Assembly (NCBI GenBank): GCA_964428835.1
Contig: CAYRZQ010000014.1
Span: 1-64,000, forward strand
Direction: 5' to 3'
Length of the DNA: 64,000 bases
Source of the DNA: JAIXWP01 sp964428835
Lineage (GTDB): Bacteria > Bacteroidota > Bacteroidia > Flavobacteriales_D > Sanyastnellaceae
Shown: piece after piece, positions 35,708 through 44,347 of the stretch
Position numbering within the stretch: position 1 is the stretch's first letter
Layout of the letters: each line of letters opens with the position of its first letter
Made by a program: the position numbers and the translations under genes
Notes under the pieces: model-generated
Databases searched by the model: none
What the model was told of the DNA's origin: nothing
Seen by the model: the letters and a program-made list of their open reading frames with translations, nothing else

Positions 35708-36427
35708 TTAAGACTTGAATAAAGAATCTACCGCTTGTTTCGCGGCCTTTTGTTCGGCTATTTTTTTCGAACCACCTTCTCCGCGGCCGTATTCTTTCTC
35801 ATCAATCAGCAATATGATTTCATAATGACTGGCACCGCCTTCATTGCGATGAGATACTACTTTGAATTCCAGCGAACGCTTGTATTTCTGTCCCCATTCG
35901 TGGAGTTTGCTCTTGTAGTCCACATCATCATGAACCTTGGTGTCTAATCCATGTTGCTTGAGCAATTTCAAGACAACATCTCGAGTGGTATCATATCCTT
36001 TGTCGAGATAGAGCGCTCCAATGAGGGCTTCCAGGGCATTCCCTACGAGGGAATCATGCATTTCTTGGCGGCCAAGATTCAGAACGAGCATTTCATCTAC
36101 ATGCAGCGTATAGCCAATCATGTTGAGATTTTCACGTCGTACCACTTTGCTCTTCATTTTGGTAAGTTCACCTTCAGCAATGGTTGGGTATTTATTGTAG
36201 AGGTAGTGTGCTACGATAGAGTCAAGGATGGCGTCACCGAGAAATTCAAGACGTTCGTTGCTATTCTTAAGGCCGGGTTTAATCTTTTGCGCAGCACTGC
36301 TATGTCTGAGTGCTTGCTCATACATGGAAGTTTCGCGAGTAGAAACACCAAAGGCGTCCTTAACGAACGCCTTTATTTGGTGATTAGATTTTTTTGAACT
36401 TCTAAAGAAAGGTAACTTCCAACGCAT
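35708..36427 (-). CDS. rnc: Ribonuclease III
   Basis: Cleaves double-stranded RNA, including rRNA precursors. The 239-residue protein has the signature NERLEFLGDAILD at about 57-69, a second acidic site in LVGNALEALIGALYLDKGYD, and a dsRNA-binding domain (about 165-236) with DYKSKLHEWGQ and GEGGSKKIAEQKAAKQAV. The ATG overlaps the fabF stop by one base (TGATG), so translation is probably coupled. Confidence 0.96.
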   Translation of the reverse strand: MRWKLPFFRSSKKSNHQIKAFVKDAFGVSTRETSMYEQALRHSSAAQKIKPGLKNSNERLEFLGDAILDSIVAHYLYNKYPTIAEGELTKMKSKVVRRENLNMIGYTLHVDEMLVLNLGRQEMHDSLVGNALEALIGALYLDKGYDTTRDVVLKLLKQHGLDTKVHDDVDYKSKLHEWGQKYKRSLEFKVVSHRNEGGASHYEIILLIDEKEYGRGEGGSKKIAEQKAAKQAVDSLFKS

Positions 36428-37674
36428 CAGATCTTCTTGAAAATGGCAGAGGTGTTGTGACCGCCAAAGCCAAACGTGTTGCTGATGGCAGCCCTAACAG
36501 TTCTTTGCTGTGCTTTATTGAATGTGAAATTCAAGTTTGCATCCAACTCCGGGTCTGGAGTGGTGAAGTTGATTGTTGGAGGCACGATGTCATTTTTAAT
36601 TGCTAGGATGGTAGCAATGGCTTCAATTGCGCCAGCAGCACCAAGCAAATGTCCTGTCATCGATTTGGTCGAAGAGATATTGAGCTTATATGCATGTTCA
36701 CCGAAGACATTCTGAATAGCTCTGGCTTCCTGCACGTCTCCAAGCGGAGTAGAGGTTCCGTGTACATTGATATAATCAATGTCTTCTGCCTTCATGTTTG
36801 CGTCTTCAAGTGCATAGCGCATCACATTAGTAGCACCGATACCTTCTGGGTGTGGGGCTGTGATGTGATAAGCATCTGCAGACATACCGCCGCCTACGAG
36901 TTCGCAATAAATTTTTGCTCCTCTGGCTTTAGCATGCTCATACTCTTCAAGTATGATACAACCAGCACCTTCGCCGAGCACAAAACCATCTCTGGTTTGA
37001 TCGAATGGGCGCGATGCGGTCGCAAAATTGTCATTGTTTTCGGAGAGTGCTTTTAGGGCATTGAAGCCACCAACACCTGCTTCGGTGATTGCTGCTTCAG
37101 AACCTCCACTTACCACCATGTCCACCTTTCCAAGACGGATATAAGTAAACGCATCAACGAGAGCGTTGGTCGAGCTTGCACAAGCAGAAACAGTAGTGTA
37201 ATTCGGTCCTCTAAAACCATAATTAATTGAGATATGGCCAGAAGCTATATCTGCAATCATTTTTGGAATAAAGAAAGGATTGAATCGTGGTGTGCCGTCG
37301 CCTTTAGCGTAGTTGAAGCACTCTTCTTGGAAAGTTAAAAGACCACCGATGCCTGAACCCCATATCACACCTACGCGATCTTTATTGATGGTTTCGAGAT
37401 TCATTCCTGAATCTTCGATGGCTTCTTTCACCACCACCATCGCGTATTGTGTATAAGGATCCATTTTGCGTGCGTCCTTTCTTTCAATGTGGTTTTCCAC
37501 ATTGAAATTCTTGAGTTCGCACGCAAAACGGGTCTTAAATTTGGACGCGTCGAAACGGGTAATAAGGTTAGCACCGCTTACGCCTGCAATAAGGTTAGAC
37601 CAATATTCATTGACCGTGTTCCCTAGTGGGGTAAGGGCTCCAAGTCCGGTTACTACAACCCTTTTGAGCTCCAT
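36427..37674 (-). CDS. fabF: 3-oxoacyl-[acyl-carrier-protein] synthase II
   Basis: Elongates fatty acids with malonyl-ACP. The 415-residue protein has the catalytic Cys165 in TVSACASSTNAL, the His of NVHGTSTPLGD and the His of SMTGHLLGAAGAIEA, plus the closing NTFGFGGHN. It follows acpP by 24 nt and is joined to rnc by TGATG, the common acpP-fabF-rnc order. Confidence 0.97.
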   Translation of the reverse strand: MELKRVVVTGLGALTPLGNTVNEYWSNLIAGVSGANLITRFDASKFKTRFACELKNFNVENHIERKDARKMDPYTQYAMVVVKEAIEDSGMNLETINKDRVGVIWGSGIGGLLTFQEECFNYAKGDGTPRFNPFFIPKMIADIASGHISINYGFRGPNYTTVSACASSTNALVDAFTYIRLGKVDMVVSGGSEAAITEAGVGGFNALKALSENNDNFATASRPFDQTRDGFVLGEGAGCIILEEYEHAKARGAKIYCELVGGGMSADAYHITAPHPEGIGATNVMRYALEDANMKAEDIDYINVHGTSTPLGDVQEARAIQNVFGEHAYKLNISSTKSMTGHLLGAAGAIEAIATILAIKNDIVPPTINFTTPDPELDANLNFTFNKAQQRTVRAAISNTFGFGGHNTSAIFKKI

Positions 37675-37698
37675 AAATTAAAAAATAAGTTCGGATTA

Positions 37699-37935
37699 TT
37701 ACTTACCGTTAGCTTCGATGTAGTCAATAGCTTGACCTACAGTAGCAATCTTCTCGGCTTGATCATCAGGAATAGCGATATTGAACTCTTTCTCAAATTC
37801 CATGATGAGTTCAACCGTATCCAAAGAATCCGCTCCAAGGTCGTTTGTGAAGCTAGCTTCACGTGTTACTTCAGCTTCGTCAACACCAAGCTTATCTACG
37901 ATGATAGCGGTGACTTTCTTTGCGATTTCAGACAT
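37699..37935 (-). CDS. acpP: Acyl carrier protein
   Basis: A 78-residue acidic protein carrying fatty acids during synthesis. Phosphopantetheine attaches to Ser37 in LGADSLDTVEL. It leads the acpP-fabF-rnc operon. Confidence 0.97.
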   Translation of the reverse strand: MSEIAKKVTAIIVDKLGVDEAEVTREASFTNDLGADSLDTVELIMEFEKEFNIAIPDDQAEKIATVGQAIDYIEANGK

Positions 37936-37966
37936 TGTAAAAATTTTTAATGGTTAAATGCGGGGT

Positions 37967-37996
37967 CAAAAGTAAATCTTTTCGTTTACCCCCAAA
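37967..37996 (-). promoter_or_regulatory. Complete promoter for acpP-fabF-rnc
   Basis: On the minus strand TTTG (37993-37996), 18 nt, then TACTTTTG (37967-37974), fitting the Bacteroidota TTTG/TAnnTTTG pattern. The -7 element ends 31 nt upstream of the ATG. Confidence 0.72.
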
Positions 37997-38087
37997 CAAA
38001 TTTTTCATTCACAACGAAATTCTGAATTCTGAATTCCGAATAAATTATTGAAATATAGACTCTTATGGTATTTTGGTGTGTCTTTTT

Positions 38088-38135
38088 ATGCCTATGTTTA
38101 ACACTCTCTTTTGGTAAAAAAAGTACTCTAGGCAT
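38088..38135. repeat. Inverted repeat ATGCCTA/TAGGCAT in the MoeB leader
   Basis: A perfect 7-bp inverted repeat (38088-38094 and 38129-38135) encloses 34 nt just before the start at 38153. It could be an RNA stem or binding site. Confidence 0.35.
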
Positions 38136-38152
38136 ACCTTTCTCTCCGATTT

Positions 38153-39289
38153 ATGCAGCAAAATCATCCAAGATATCGCGCAATCGCCCAATTACCTGGT
38201 ATAGGAATTACTGCCATTGAGCGCTTCAAATCAGCACGCGTGGCGGTGGTGGGCTGCGGCGGACTGGGGGTTCCGCTCATCATGTCATTAGCGAGCTCAG
38301 GGGTTGGATACATAAGACTAATTGATTTTGACGAAGTGGAGGCCTCGAATCTCTCGCGTCAATGGCTATACACTGAGAGTGAAATAGGCCAAAAAAAGGC
38401 AATCTGTGCGGCACAGCGAATACGTTCGCTCGATAGCAGCATTCATGCAGATACATGCGTAGCACGACTTAATAGTTCAAATGCAATAGAACTGCTCTCG
38501 AATGTGGATTTGATCGTGGATGCTACGGATAATTTTGCAACGCGCTACTGTATATGTGATACTTCGTTTTTTTTAAAAATACCAATGATTATGGGAGCCC
38601 TTCATCAGTGGGAGGGTCAAGTGACAACACTCAATTTTAGCGCTGATGGCATCACTCGAAGTGCCAATTATCGCGATGTGTTTCCAACGCCTCCGGCGTT
38701 GGATTTGGCACCGGCATGTTCGGAAGCCGGCACGATGGCCTCCATCTGTGGTGTTATTTCCAACGTTATGGCGCAAGAAGTGCTCATGACTTTGCTTTAT
38801 AAGCCAACATTGGCGGAGACGTTATTAGTTTATAACTCAAAAAATTATGAAACCATTCGTTTCGAAATCAATAGAAAGCCTTTAAATCCGCTACGTACAG
38901 GAGAAATAACACTTGAAAGTTTGATAGATTATGACGAGTTTTGCAATCGTACCAATCTATCTCTAACTATGTTGAAAGAATGTTCTCCAAAAGAATTAAA
39001 GGAGTGGCTAGACTCTTCTAGAGATTTTGTCCTTGTGGATGTTCGCGAACAAGATGAGTCTGCAATAGCCTCTATCGGTGGAACGCTTATTCCACTATCC
39101 CAACTTACCATTAGATTTCAAGAAATTCCTCACGACAAAGAAGTTGTAGTTTATTGCCGCAGCGGAGTGCGAAGCGCCAACGCTATCCGATTTTTAGCAG
39201 AACAACATGGTTACACAAATTTGATAAATTTGAAAGGTGGAATTCTCGGTTGGATCAACGACGTGGATTCTTCCTTAACTCGCTATTAG
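38153..39289 (+). CDS. ThiF/MoeB-type E1-like enzyme fused to rhodanese, zinc cysteines lost
   Basis: A 378-residue protein. Residues 1-245 form an adenylating E1-like domain: VAVVGCGGLGVPLIMSLASS, RLIDFDEVEASNLSRQ, IVDATDNFATR and the loop APACSEAGTMAS whose Cys fits the active-site position. Residues 280-378 form a rhodanese domain with catalytic Cys in VVVYCRSGVRSANA. The family activates sulfur-carrier proteins (MoaD, ThiS) and the rhodanese supplies sulfur. Both CxxC pairs of the zinc site are gone: PCYRC reads ANYRD, and the second pair region reads NRKPLNPL. No moa or thi gene is near. The next gene starts 1 nt after the stop. Confidence 0.88.
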   Translation: MQQNHPRYRAIAQLPGIGITAIERFKSARVAVVGCGGLGVPLIMSLASSGVGYIRLIDFDEVEASNLSRQWLYTESEIGQKKAICAAQRIRSLDSSIHADTCVARLNSSNAIELLSNVDLIVDATDNFATRYCICDTSFFLKIPMIMGALHQWEGQVTTLNFSADGITRSANYRDVFPTPPALDLAPACSEAGTMASICGVISNVMAQEVLMTLLYKPTLAETLLVYNSKNYETIRFEINRKPLNPLRTGEITLESLIDYDEFCNRTNLSLTMLKECSPKELKEWLDSSRDFVLVDVREQDESAIASIGGTLIPLSQLTIRFQEIPHDKEVVVYCRSGVRSANAIRFLAEQHGYTNLINLKGGILGWINDVDSSLTRY

Positions 39290-39290
39290 A

Positions 39291-40223
39291 ATGCCATCAA
39301 TCGCGGTTGTAATCCCTTGTCATAATGTAGAAAAGTATCTGAGAAGAGCTGTAGAAAGCGCTTTATCACAAAGTAAACGGCCTGATGAAATCGTATTAGT
39401 GGACAACAACTCCACCGATAACACGATGAAGGTCATTGAGTCTTTGGTAGAGGAGTTTGATATAGTGAAGTCTTTAAGAGAGCCCGTTCCCGGCGCTAGC
39501 GCGGCGAGAAATCTTGGATGGAGAAATACAACAAGTGATTACATTCAATTTCTAGACGCTGATGATGTACTTCAGCCCGAAAGCCTCGCTTTGAAGGAAG
39601 AGGCGGTCGTTAATAACGCTGCACAGCTAGTCATCAATGGCTATACAAGAGTTGATGAATCAGGTGGAAAAACGGTGGTTAGACCAGAATCAGACCTTTG
39701 GATAGGGCTCTTCATGTCTAGATTTGGGCATACTTCAAGTAACCTTATCCACCGAAGTTTATTGGAGCAAATAGGAGGGTGGAACGCTGAATTGAAAAGC
39801 AGTCAGGAAACAAATTTGTATTTCGAAATTTTAAAACTTCGACCAAAGTATATCGTTCTCAAAGAGCCACTAACAGAGGCGTATGATAGGGACGGACAAA
39901 TTTCAAAAGGAGATGCTGCGGGTCGTTGGACAAGGATTATAGAGTTAAGGTGTAAAATGTTAGAGTGGTTGTCGGAAAATCAATCCGACTATTTTCTGAA
40001 AAACAAGCAAAAGTTTCAACAGTTGTTCTTTGAGGCTCTCTGCGTTGGCTATCGCTTCGTTCCTGAATTGGCTTTAGCGAAATATGAAAAATGGCTTAGT
40101 GAATCGGAATTCAAGCCGCAATCTTCTCCCGTTATTACCAGAGCTTATTTGTTAATCCATAGATTGCTTGGATTTAAGAAAGCACAAGAGCTTAAGATGA
40201 GAGTTTCAAAGTTTACTGCATAA
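39291..40223 (+). CDS. Glycosyltransferase family 2
   Basis: A 310-residue GT-A enzyme. IAVVIPCHNVEKYLRRAVES opens the fold, IVLVDNNSTDNT follows, and the metal-binding DXD is QFLDADDVLQP. It probably adds a sugar to a lipid-linked glycan at the inner face of the membrane. It is the first gene of the glycan locus and starts 1 nt after the MoeB-like stop. Donor and acceptor cannot be told. Confidence 0.9.
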   Translation: MPSIAVVIPCHNVEKYLRRAVESALSQSKRPDEIVLVDNNSTDNTMKVIESLVEEFDIVKSLREPVPGASAARNLGWRNTTSDYIQFLDADDVLQPESLALKEEAVVNNAAQLVINGYTRVDESGGKTVVRPESDLWIGLFMSRFGHTSSNLIHRSLLEQIGGWNAELKSSQETNLYFEILKLRPKYIVLKEPLTEAYDRDGQISKGDAAGRWTRIIELRCKMLEWLSENQSDYFLKNKQKFQQLFFEALCVGYRFVPELALAKYEKWLSESEFKPQSSPVITRAYLLIHRLLGFKKAQELKMRVSKFTA

Positions 40224-40258
40224 TGTTCGTCTCCCGTTTTTCATTATTGTAGTTTTCG

Positions 40259-40266
40259 TAGATTTG
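40259..40266 (+). promoter_or_regulatory. Promoter -7 element for the NeuB-led glycan operon
   Basis: TAGATTTG is an exact TAnnTTTG, 35 nt before the NeuB-like start codon at 40301. Confidence 0.58.
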
Positions 40267-40300
40267 TCGCTATTCTTACAATAGACCTTATCTAAACCTA

Positions 40301-41344
40301 ATGAATAATAGCGTTTACGTTATCGGTGAAATCGGTCAAAACCATAATGGTTCGGTTGATTTAGCCAAACTTTTAATTGATGTTGCATCGCGTCCAGTAA
40401 CAGATCAATTATTCGGTTATGAACTTCGCCGTATGGATGCAGTGAAGTTGACAAAGAGAGATCTCAACGAGGAGCTCTCATTTTCTCAAATGAAAAAGCC
40501 TTATGATAGCATTCACTCCTTTGGTAAAACATACGGAGAGCATCGCGCTTTTTTGGAGTTAAGTGATGAGCAACATTTTGAATGTTATAAGTACGCCAAA
40601 GAGAAAGGTCTTGATTTTGTAGAGACCCTTTGCGCAGTAGGTTGTTTGAGTATTTTCAAATATTTCACACCAGATAGACTAAAAGTCGCATCAAGAGATT
40701 TAACTAACTTACCTCTTCTCGAAGCACTCGCTGAAACGAAAGTTCCCATCATTGTATCTACCGGTATGGCCGGTAAAACTGAGTTGGACCAGGCACTGGA
40801 AGTGATATCAAAGCACCATTCAGATATTTCTATTTTACATTGTGTTTCGGAATATCCAACACAATATCAAAATGTCAACTTAAACACCATTAAGTTTTTA
40901 CAGAAGAATTATCCTCAATATACCATTGGATATAGCGATCACACAATCGGAATTTCTACTCCGATTGCTGCGGTTGCAATGGGTGCTAAGATTATTGAAA
41001 AACACATTACCATAGATCGGAAAATGAAAGGAACCGATCAAGCAGGTTCATTGGCGATAGATGGTATGTTTAGAATGATGAGGGATATTCGAAATCTCGA
41101 GCTATCTTTTGGAGTCGAGGATATTTTTATTGATGATTCCGTCAAAGCAGCTCGCATGAAACTCGAGCGATCTATTGCTACCGTGATTGACCTTCCAGCA
41201 GGAACAGTAATCGAAGCACATCATTTGTGCATGCTCTCTCCAGGCGATGGGTTCAAATGGGCAGAAAAGGATAAGGTGATTGGAAAAAAAGTAAAGTCCC
41301 CCATCGCCAAAGGGGAAATTATCTATAATGAAATGATTGAATGA
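40301..41344 (+). CDS. NeuB-family nonulosonic acid (phosphate) synthase
   Basis: A 347-residue protein. The NeuB barrel begins VYVIGEIGQNHNG and contains LKVASRDLTNLPLLEALA, IVSTGMA, LHCVSEYPT, YSDHTIG and EKHITIDRKMKGTDQ. A C-terminal SAF (antifreeze-like) domain covers about 290-347 (PAGTVIEAHHL to KGEIIYNEMI). The family condenses phosphoenolpyruvate with a six-carbon amino or neutral sugar. The ATG of the next gene, a KdsC-like phosphatase, overlaps the stop by 4 nt. The pair resembles the KDN-9-phosphate synthase and phosphatase of Bacteroides thetaiotaomicron, so a 9-phosphate product is likely (inference). Confidence 0.88.
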   Translation: MNNSVYVIGEIGQNHNGSVDLAKLLIDVASRPVTDQLFGYELRRMDAVKLTKRDLNEELSFSQMKKPYDSIHSFGKTYGEHRAFLELSDEQHFECYKYAKEKGLDFVETLCAVGCLSIFKYFTPDRLKVASRDLTNLPLLEALAETKVPIIVSTGMAGKTELDQALEVISKHHSDISILHCVSEYPTQYQNVNLNTIKFLQKNYPQYTIGYSDHTIGISTPIAAVAMGAKIIEKHITIDRKMKGTDQAGSLAIDGMFRMMRDIRNLELSFGVEDIFIDDSVKAARMKLERSIATVIDLPAGTVIEAHHLCMLSPGDGFKWAEKDKVIGKKVKSPIAKGEIIYNEMIE

Positions 41345-41868
41345 ATACATCCATTAAGTTAATTCTTACAGATATCGATGGTGTTTGGACCGACGGTGGT
41401 ATGTACTACGACAATGAAGGAAACGAACTAAAGAAGTTTCATACCTACGACAGCGCAGGTGTACTCTTTGCTAAAAAATCGAATATTGAAGTTGGAATAA
41501 TCACAGGAGAAGATACTGCAATCGTAAAAAGAAGAGCTGCTAAGCTAGGTGTTGATTTGTTGTTTCAAGGGGTAAAAAACAAACTTGAATTAACAGAAAA
41601 ACTCATCGCAGAAAAAGGACTAACATGGGAAGAGGTAGCCTATATTGGTGACGATCTAAATGATATCGAGCTACTTCAAAAAGTTGCTATCTCTGCCTGT
41701 CCTGCAAGCGCCCCTGAATATGTGAAGGCGCTGGTAAAATGGGTTTTAAAAAAGAATGGTGGCGATGGAGTATTCAGAGAGTTTGTCGAGAAAATTTTAC
41801 AACAACAGGGAGCCTGGGAACCGATTTTACAAAGTATTACGAACGGCTCTATTTTAAAGCATAGATGA
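41341..41868 (+). CDS. KdsC-like HAD phosphatase (nonulosonate-9-phosphate phosphatase candidate)
   Basis: A 175-residue C0-type HAD phosphatase. Catalytic Asp11 and Asp13 are in LILTDIDGVWTDGG, the Thr motif is in GIITGED, and AYIGDDLNDIELL gives the metal-binding Asp104/Asp105. The family holds KDO-8-phosphate and KDN/Neu5Ac-9-phosphate phosphatases. Adjacency to the NeuB-like gene favours the second. It overlaps both neighbours by 4 nt. Confidence 0.88.
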   Translation: MNTSIKLILTDIDGVWTDGGMYYDNEGNELKKFHTYDSAGVLFAKKSNIEVGIITGEDTAIVKRRAAKLGVDLLFQGVKNKLELTEKLIAEKGLTWEEVAYIGDDLNDIELLQKVAISACPASAPEYVKALVKWVLKKNGGDGVFREFVEKILQQQGAWEPILQSITNGSILKHR

Positions 41869-43160
41869 AGCGAGCGCTTGATTTTGTTAGAAGAAATGGT
41901 AGTTTTGACGCGGAGTCTGACGAGCAACTGATTTGGAATTGTTTGTTAAATAATAAGTCATTCCGACTTGATCGATCTGCGAATAATGATGTCTTTATTG
42001 GATTCAAAGAGGCTTGGAGAGTTTTAAAAAGACTCACGTCAAAACGCTCAGGAGTGAAGCAAATTTCCGATGGAAAAAATGTCTTGATTTTTTACGAAAA
42101 ATGGAATAGAGAGTTAATACTCGATTATATCCTGAAGTCCTCTGGAGAGAATGTAGGCTATCTGCTGTATAAGTCTACTGCAACCGGAAATCCTTATTCT
42201 GTCTTTGAAACAGTTAGATTTGTATTATTCCTTTTTTTTAATGCATGGACTTGTGCATTGAGTCAAACTAATAGAGCGAACAAAGCTCTGATGATTCGGG
42301 ATGTTTATGAGACTGATCTCGCTGTCCAACTTCTAGTCGAGCAAGATGCTAAAAGCGTTTTTGACTTTTTACCTTACGAAAAAGACGCTAATCTGCTGAG
42401 CTATTTTCTAAGAAAGAATCGTCTAAAAGTAGTTTTCATTCCTTCGCTCAATCCTCTGAGGGATCACAATCATACAATGATTGCAGATGAAGTTGTGTTG
42501 GTGACACCATATCAATTGGAGGAAATGGAAAGACTGTTTCGCTCAACTATTCGCTGCACGAAGATTCATCGATGGATTCCTGAGGCAGGCTTCACTTACA
42601 TTTCAAAGTATAGGAATATCAGTCAACCTAAACCGAAGTTCGCGTTGGGATTTTATTCTCATGGAAGCTGGGCAAGAAACAAAGCTAAACACCTCGGAAG
42701 CGATGTGTCACTAAAGCTGGAGGAGTGGGTGCTTGAAAACATAGCACAGTTAATGAATGAAGATGAAAGCCTCAACCTCTTAGTTTTTCTTCACCCGAAA
42801 GAAAAAAAATCTAATCGTGATGAAGTGCTCGACTATTATCGTTCTATTTTAGGTGATCGCTTCGATGTAGCTGACTACGACCAACGTTCAGTAGATCAAT
42901 TTCACCTCGTAGAATTGGGCTTAGCCTCATATAGCAGTATCGTTTATGAAAGGCTTTTCTCAGGATTTAAAATGCTGGTTGGAAGTTATCATCACGATGG
43001 ATTTCCAATGGATAATAGCAGTCTGAGTAAAGTTTATTTTTCAAGTCGCGAACAAATGAAACAAATGGTATACGATAATTTGAATTTGAGTTCGAACGAT
43101 TTTTTTACTCAAAATAATCTTTGGGGCTATCACCATTCAAGCTACCAAATCAGTCAATAA
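41865..43160 (+). CDS. Unrecognised protein, possible GT-B (sialyltransferase-like) glycosyltransferase
   Basis: 431 residues, no family recognised. The second half looks like a GT-B nucleotide-sugar domain: FALGFYSHGSWARNK, LLVFLHPKEKKSN (about 305-317) and GLASYSSIVYERLFSGFKM (about 352-370). An HP motif followed by an SS motif on a helix start is what bacterial sialyltransferases and polysialyltransferases show. A hydrophobic stretch FETVRFVLFLFFNAW is near 125. Direct 4-nt coupling to the NeuB/KdsC pair supports transfer of the nonulosonic acid, but this is inference. Confidence 0.6.
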   Translation: MKRALDFVRRNGSFDAESDEQLIWNCLLNNKSFRLDRSANNDVFIGFKEAWRVLKRLTSKRSGVKQISDGKNVLIFYEKWNRELILDYILKSSGENVGYLLYKSTATGNPYSVFETVRFVLFLFFNAWTCALSQTNRANKALMIRDVYETDLAVQLLVEQDAKSVFDFLPYEKDANLLSYFLRKNRLKVVFIPSLNPLRDHNHTMIADEVVLVTPYQLEEMERLFRSTIRCTKIHRWIPEAGFTYISKYRNISQPKPKFALGFYSHGSWARNKAKHLGSDVSLKLEEWVLENIAQLMNEDESLNLLVFLHPKEKKSNRDEVLDYYRSILGDRFDVADYDQRSVDQFHLVELGLASYSSIVYERLFSGFKMLVGSYHHDGFPMDNSSLSKVYFSSREQMKQMVYDNLNLSSNDFFTQNNLWGYHHSSYQISQ

Positions 43161-43163
43161 TCA

Positions 43164-44327
43164 ATGAAAGTACTCTTACTCACCGATGGAATTACTCCTT
43201 TTGTAATTGGTGGAATGCAGAAGCATTCTAATGGAATTGCAAAGGAATTGCTGAAGGCAGGCGTCGAGTTAACGCTGGTGCATTGTGTTTATGAAGGGCA
43301 ACGTCTCCCAAGCAATGATGAGGTAAAAGAGTCACTTGGAGCTAAAATTGATGATAAACTTAATGTATTGTCTTTTAGGTTTCCAAAGGGCGGTGGAATG
43401 CCTGGTCACTATCTTAAGTCGAGCTATAGTTTTTCACACGATATTTATCAAGCTGTGGAGCCTACCTTAAATAGCTTTGATTTTATCTACGCCAAAGGAT
43501 TCACTCCTTGGTATTTCATTCATCAAAAAACGAAGGGGCGAAAAATGCCTCCTATTGGAGTCAAGTTTCACGGATATGAAATGTTTCAGCATGGTGGAAC
43601 AATCTCTATGAGATTAAAAAAATGGCTGTTAAAAGGCCCTACGAAATGGATATCACAAAATGCCGACTATGTATTTTCTTATGGAAGTAAGGTTACAGAT
43701 TTAATTTTGGAAGTTGGTGTTCCTATGAAGAACATTGTCGAAATTCCATCGGGAATTTCTGAAGAGTGGTTTACAGAAAAAAGAAAAGAAACAATTTCAG
43801 GACATCGATTTATCTTCATCGGAAGATATGAGAGAAGAAAGGGCATTGAAGAATTGATGGAGGTTCTAAAACAAATACCTCCCAAAGACGGTGTAACTTT
43901 TGAATTTATTGGGCCTATTCCTCATAGCAAGCGTCTCCTGCGCTCAGATATTGTTTATCATGGAGAGGTAAAAGACATGAACGAATTAATGAAAATTTTG
44001 GATGACTGCAATATTCTCATCTGTCCTTCTCACTCAGAGGGAATGCCCAATGTTATTCTAGAGGCGATGGCTAGGGGTTTATTCATTTTAGCAACTGATG
44101 TTGGAGCTACAAATGTGCTGGTGAAGGACGGTGAAAATGGAAAACTAATTCAGCCCGGAAATAAACACGAACTTCTTTCCGCAATCAATTCAATTAAGGA
44201 AAAAAGCCCCGCGGAGCTTGCAGCGAAAGGTATGATTGGAAGAAACTATGCTAGAGAGAAATTCTCGTGGAGCACAATCGCAGCGCAGCTTGTGGAAGAA
44301 GTAGCTAAAAGACTCAGAAATCACTAA
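43164..44327 (+). CDS. Glycosyltransferase family 4
   Basis: A 387-residue GT-B enzyme. LLLTDGITPFVIGGMQKHS is the acceptor-side glycine loop, FIFIGRYERRKGIEEL opens the donor domain, and CPSHSEGMPNVILEAMA gives the EX7E-type motif. It starts 3 nt after the previous gene. A donor sugar cannot be named. Confidence 0.91.
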   Translation: MKVLLLTDGITPFVIGGMQKHSNGIAKELLKAGVELTLVHCVYEGQRLPSNDEVKESLGAKIDDKLNVLSFRFPKGGGMPGHYLKSSYSFSHDIYQAVEPTLNSFDFIYAKGFTPWYFIHQKTKGRKMPPIGVKFHGYEMFQHGGTISMRLKKWLLKGPTKWISQNADYVFSYGSKVTDLILEVGVPMKNIVEIPSGISEEWFTEKRKETISGHRFIFIGRYERRKGIEELMEVLKQIPPKDGVTFEFIGPIPHSKRLLRSDIVYHGEVKDMNELMKILDDCNILICPSHSEGMPNVILEAMARGLFILATDVGATNVLVKDGENGKLIQPGNKHELLSAINSIKEKSPAELAAKGMIGRNYAREKFSWSTIAAQLVEEVAKRLRNH

Positions 44328-44332
44328 ATTCG
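44325..44332 (+). promoter_or_regulatory. Possible internal promoter -7 element
   Basis: TAAATTCG, one mismatch from TAnnTTTG, overlaps the stop of the GT4 gene and lies 15 nt before the acyltransferase start. A similar TAAATTAG at 47913-47920 overlaps the stop before asnB. Confidence 0.3.
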
Positions 44333-44347
44333 CGCCTCGGTTGTGAG

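Noticed and set aside
38010..38040. AATTCTG direct repeats as an attachment site or insertion scar
   Set aside because: They are short and there is no integrase, transposase or duplicated gene end nearby.
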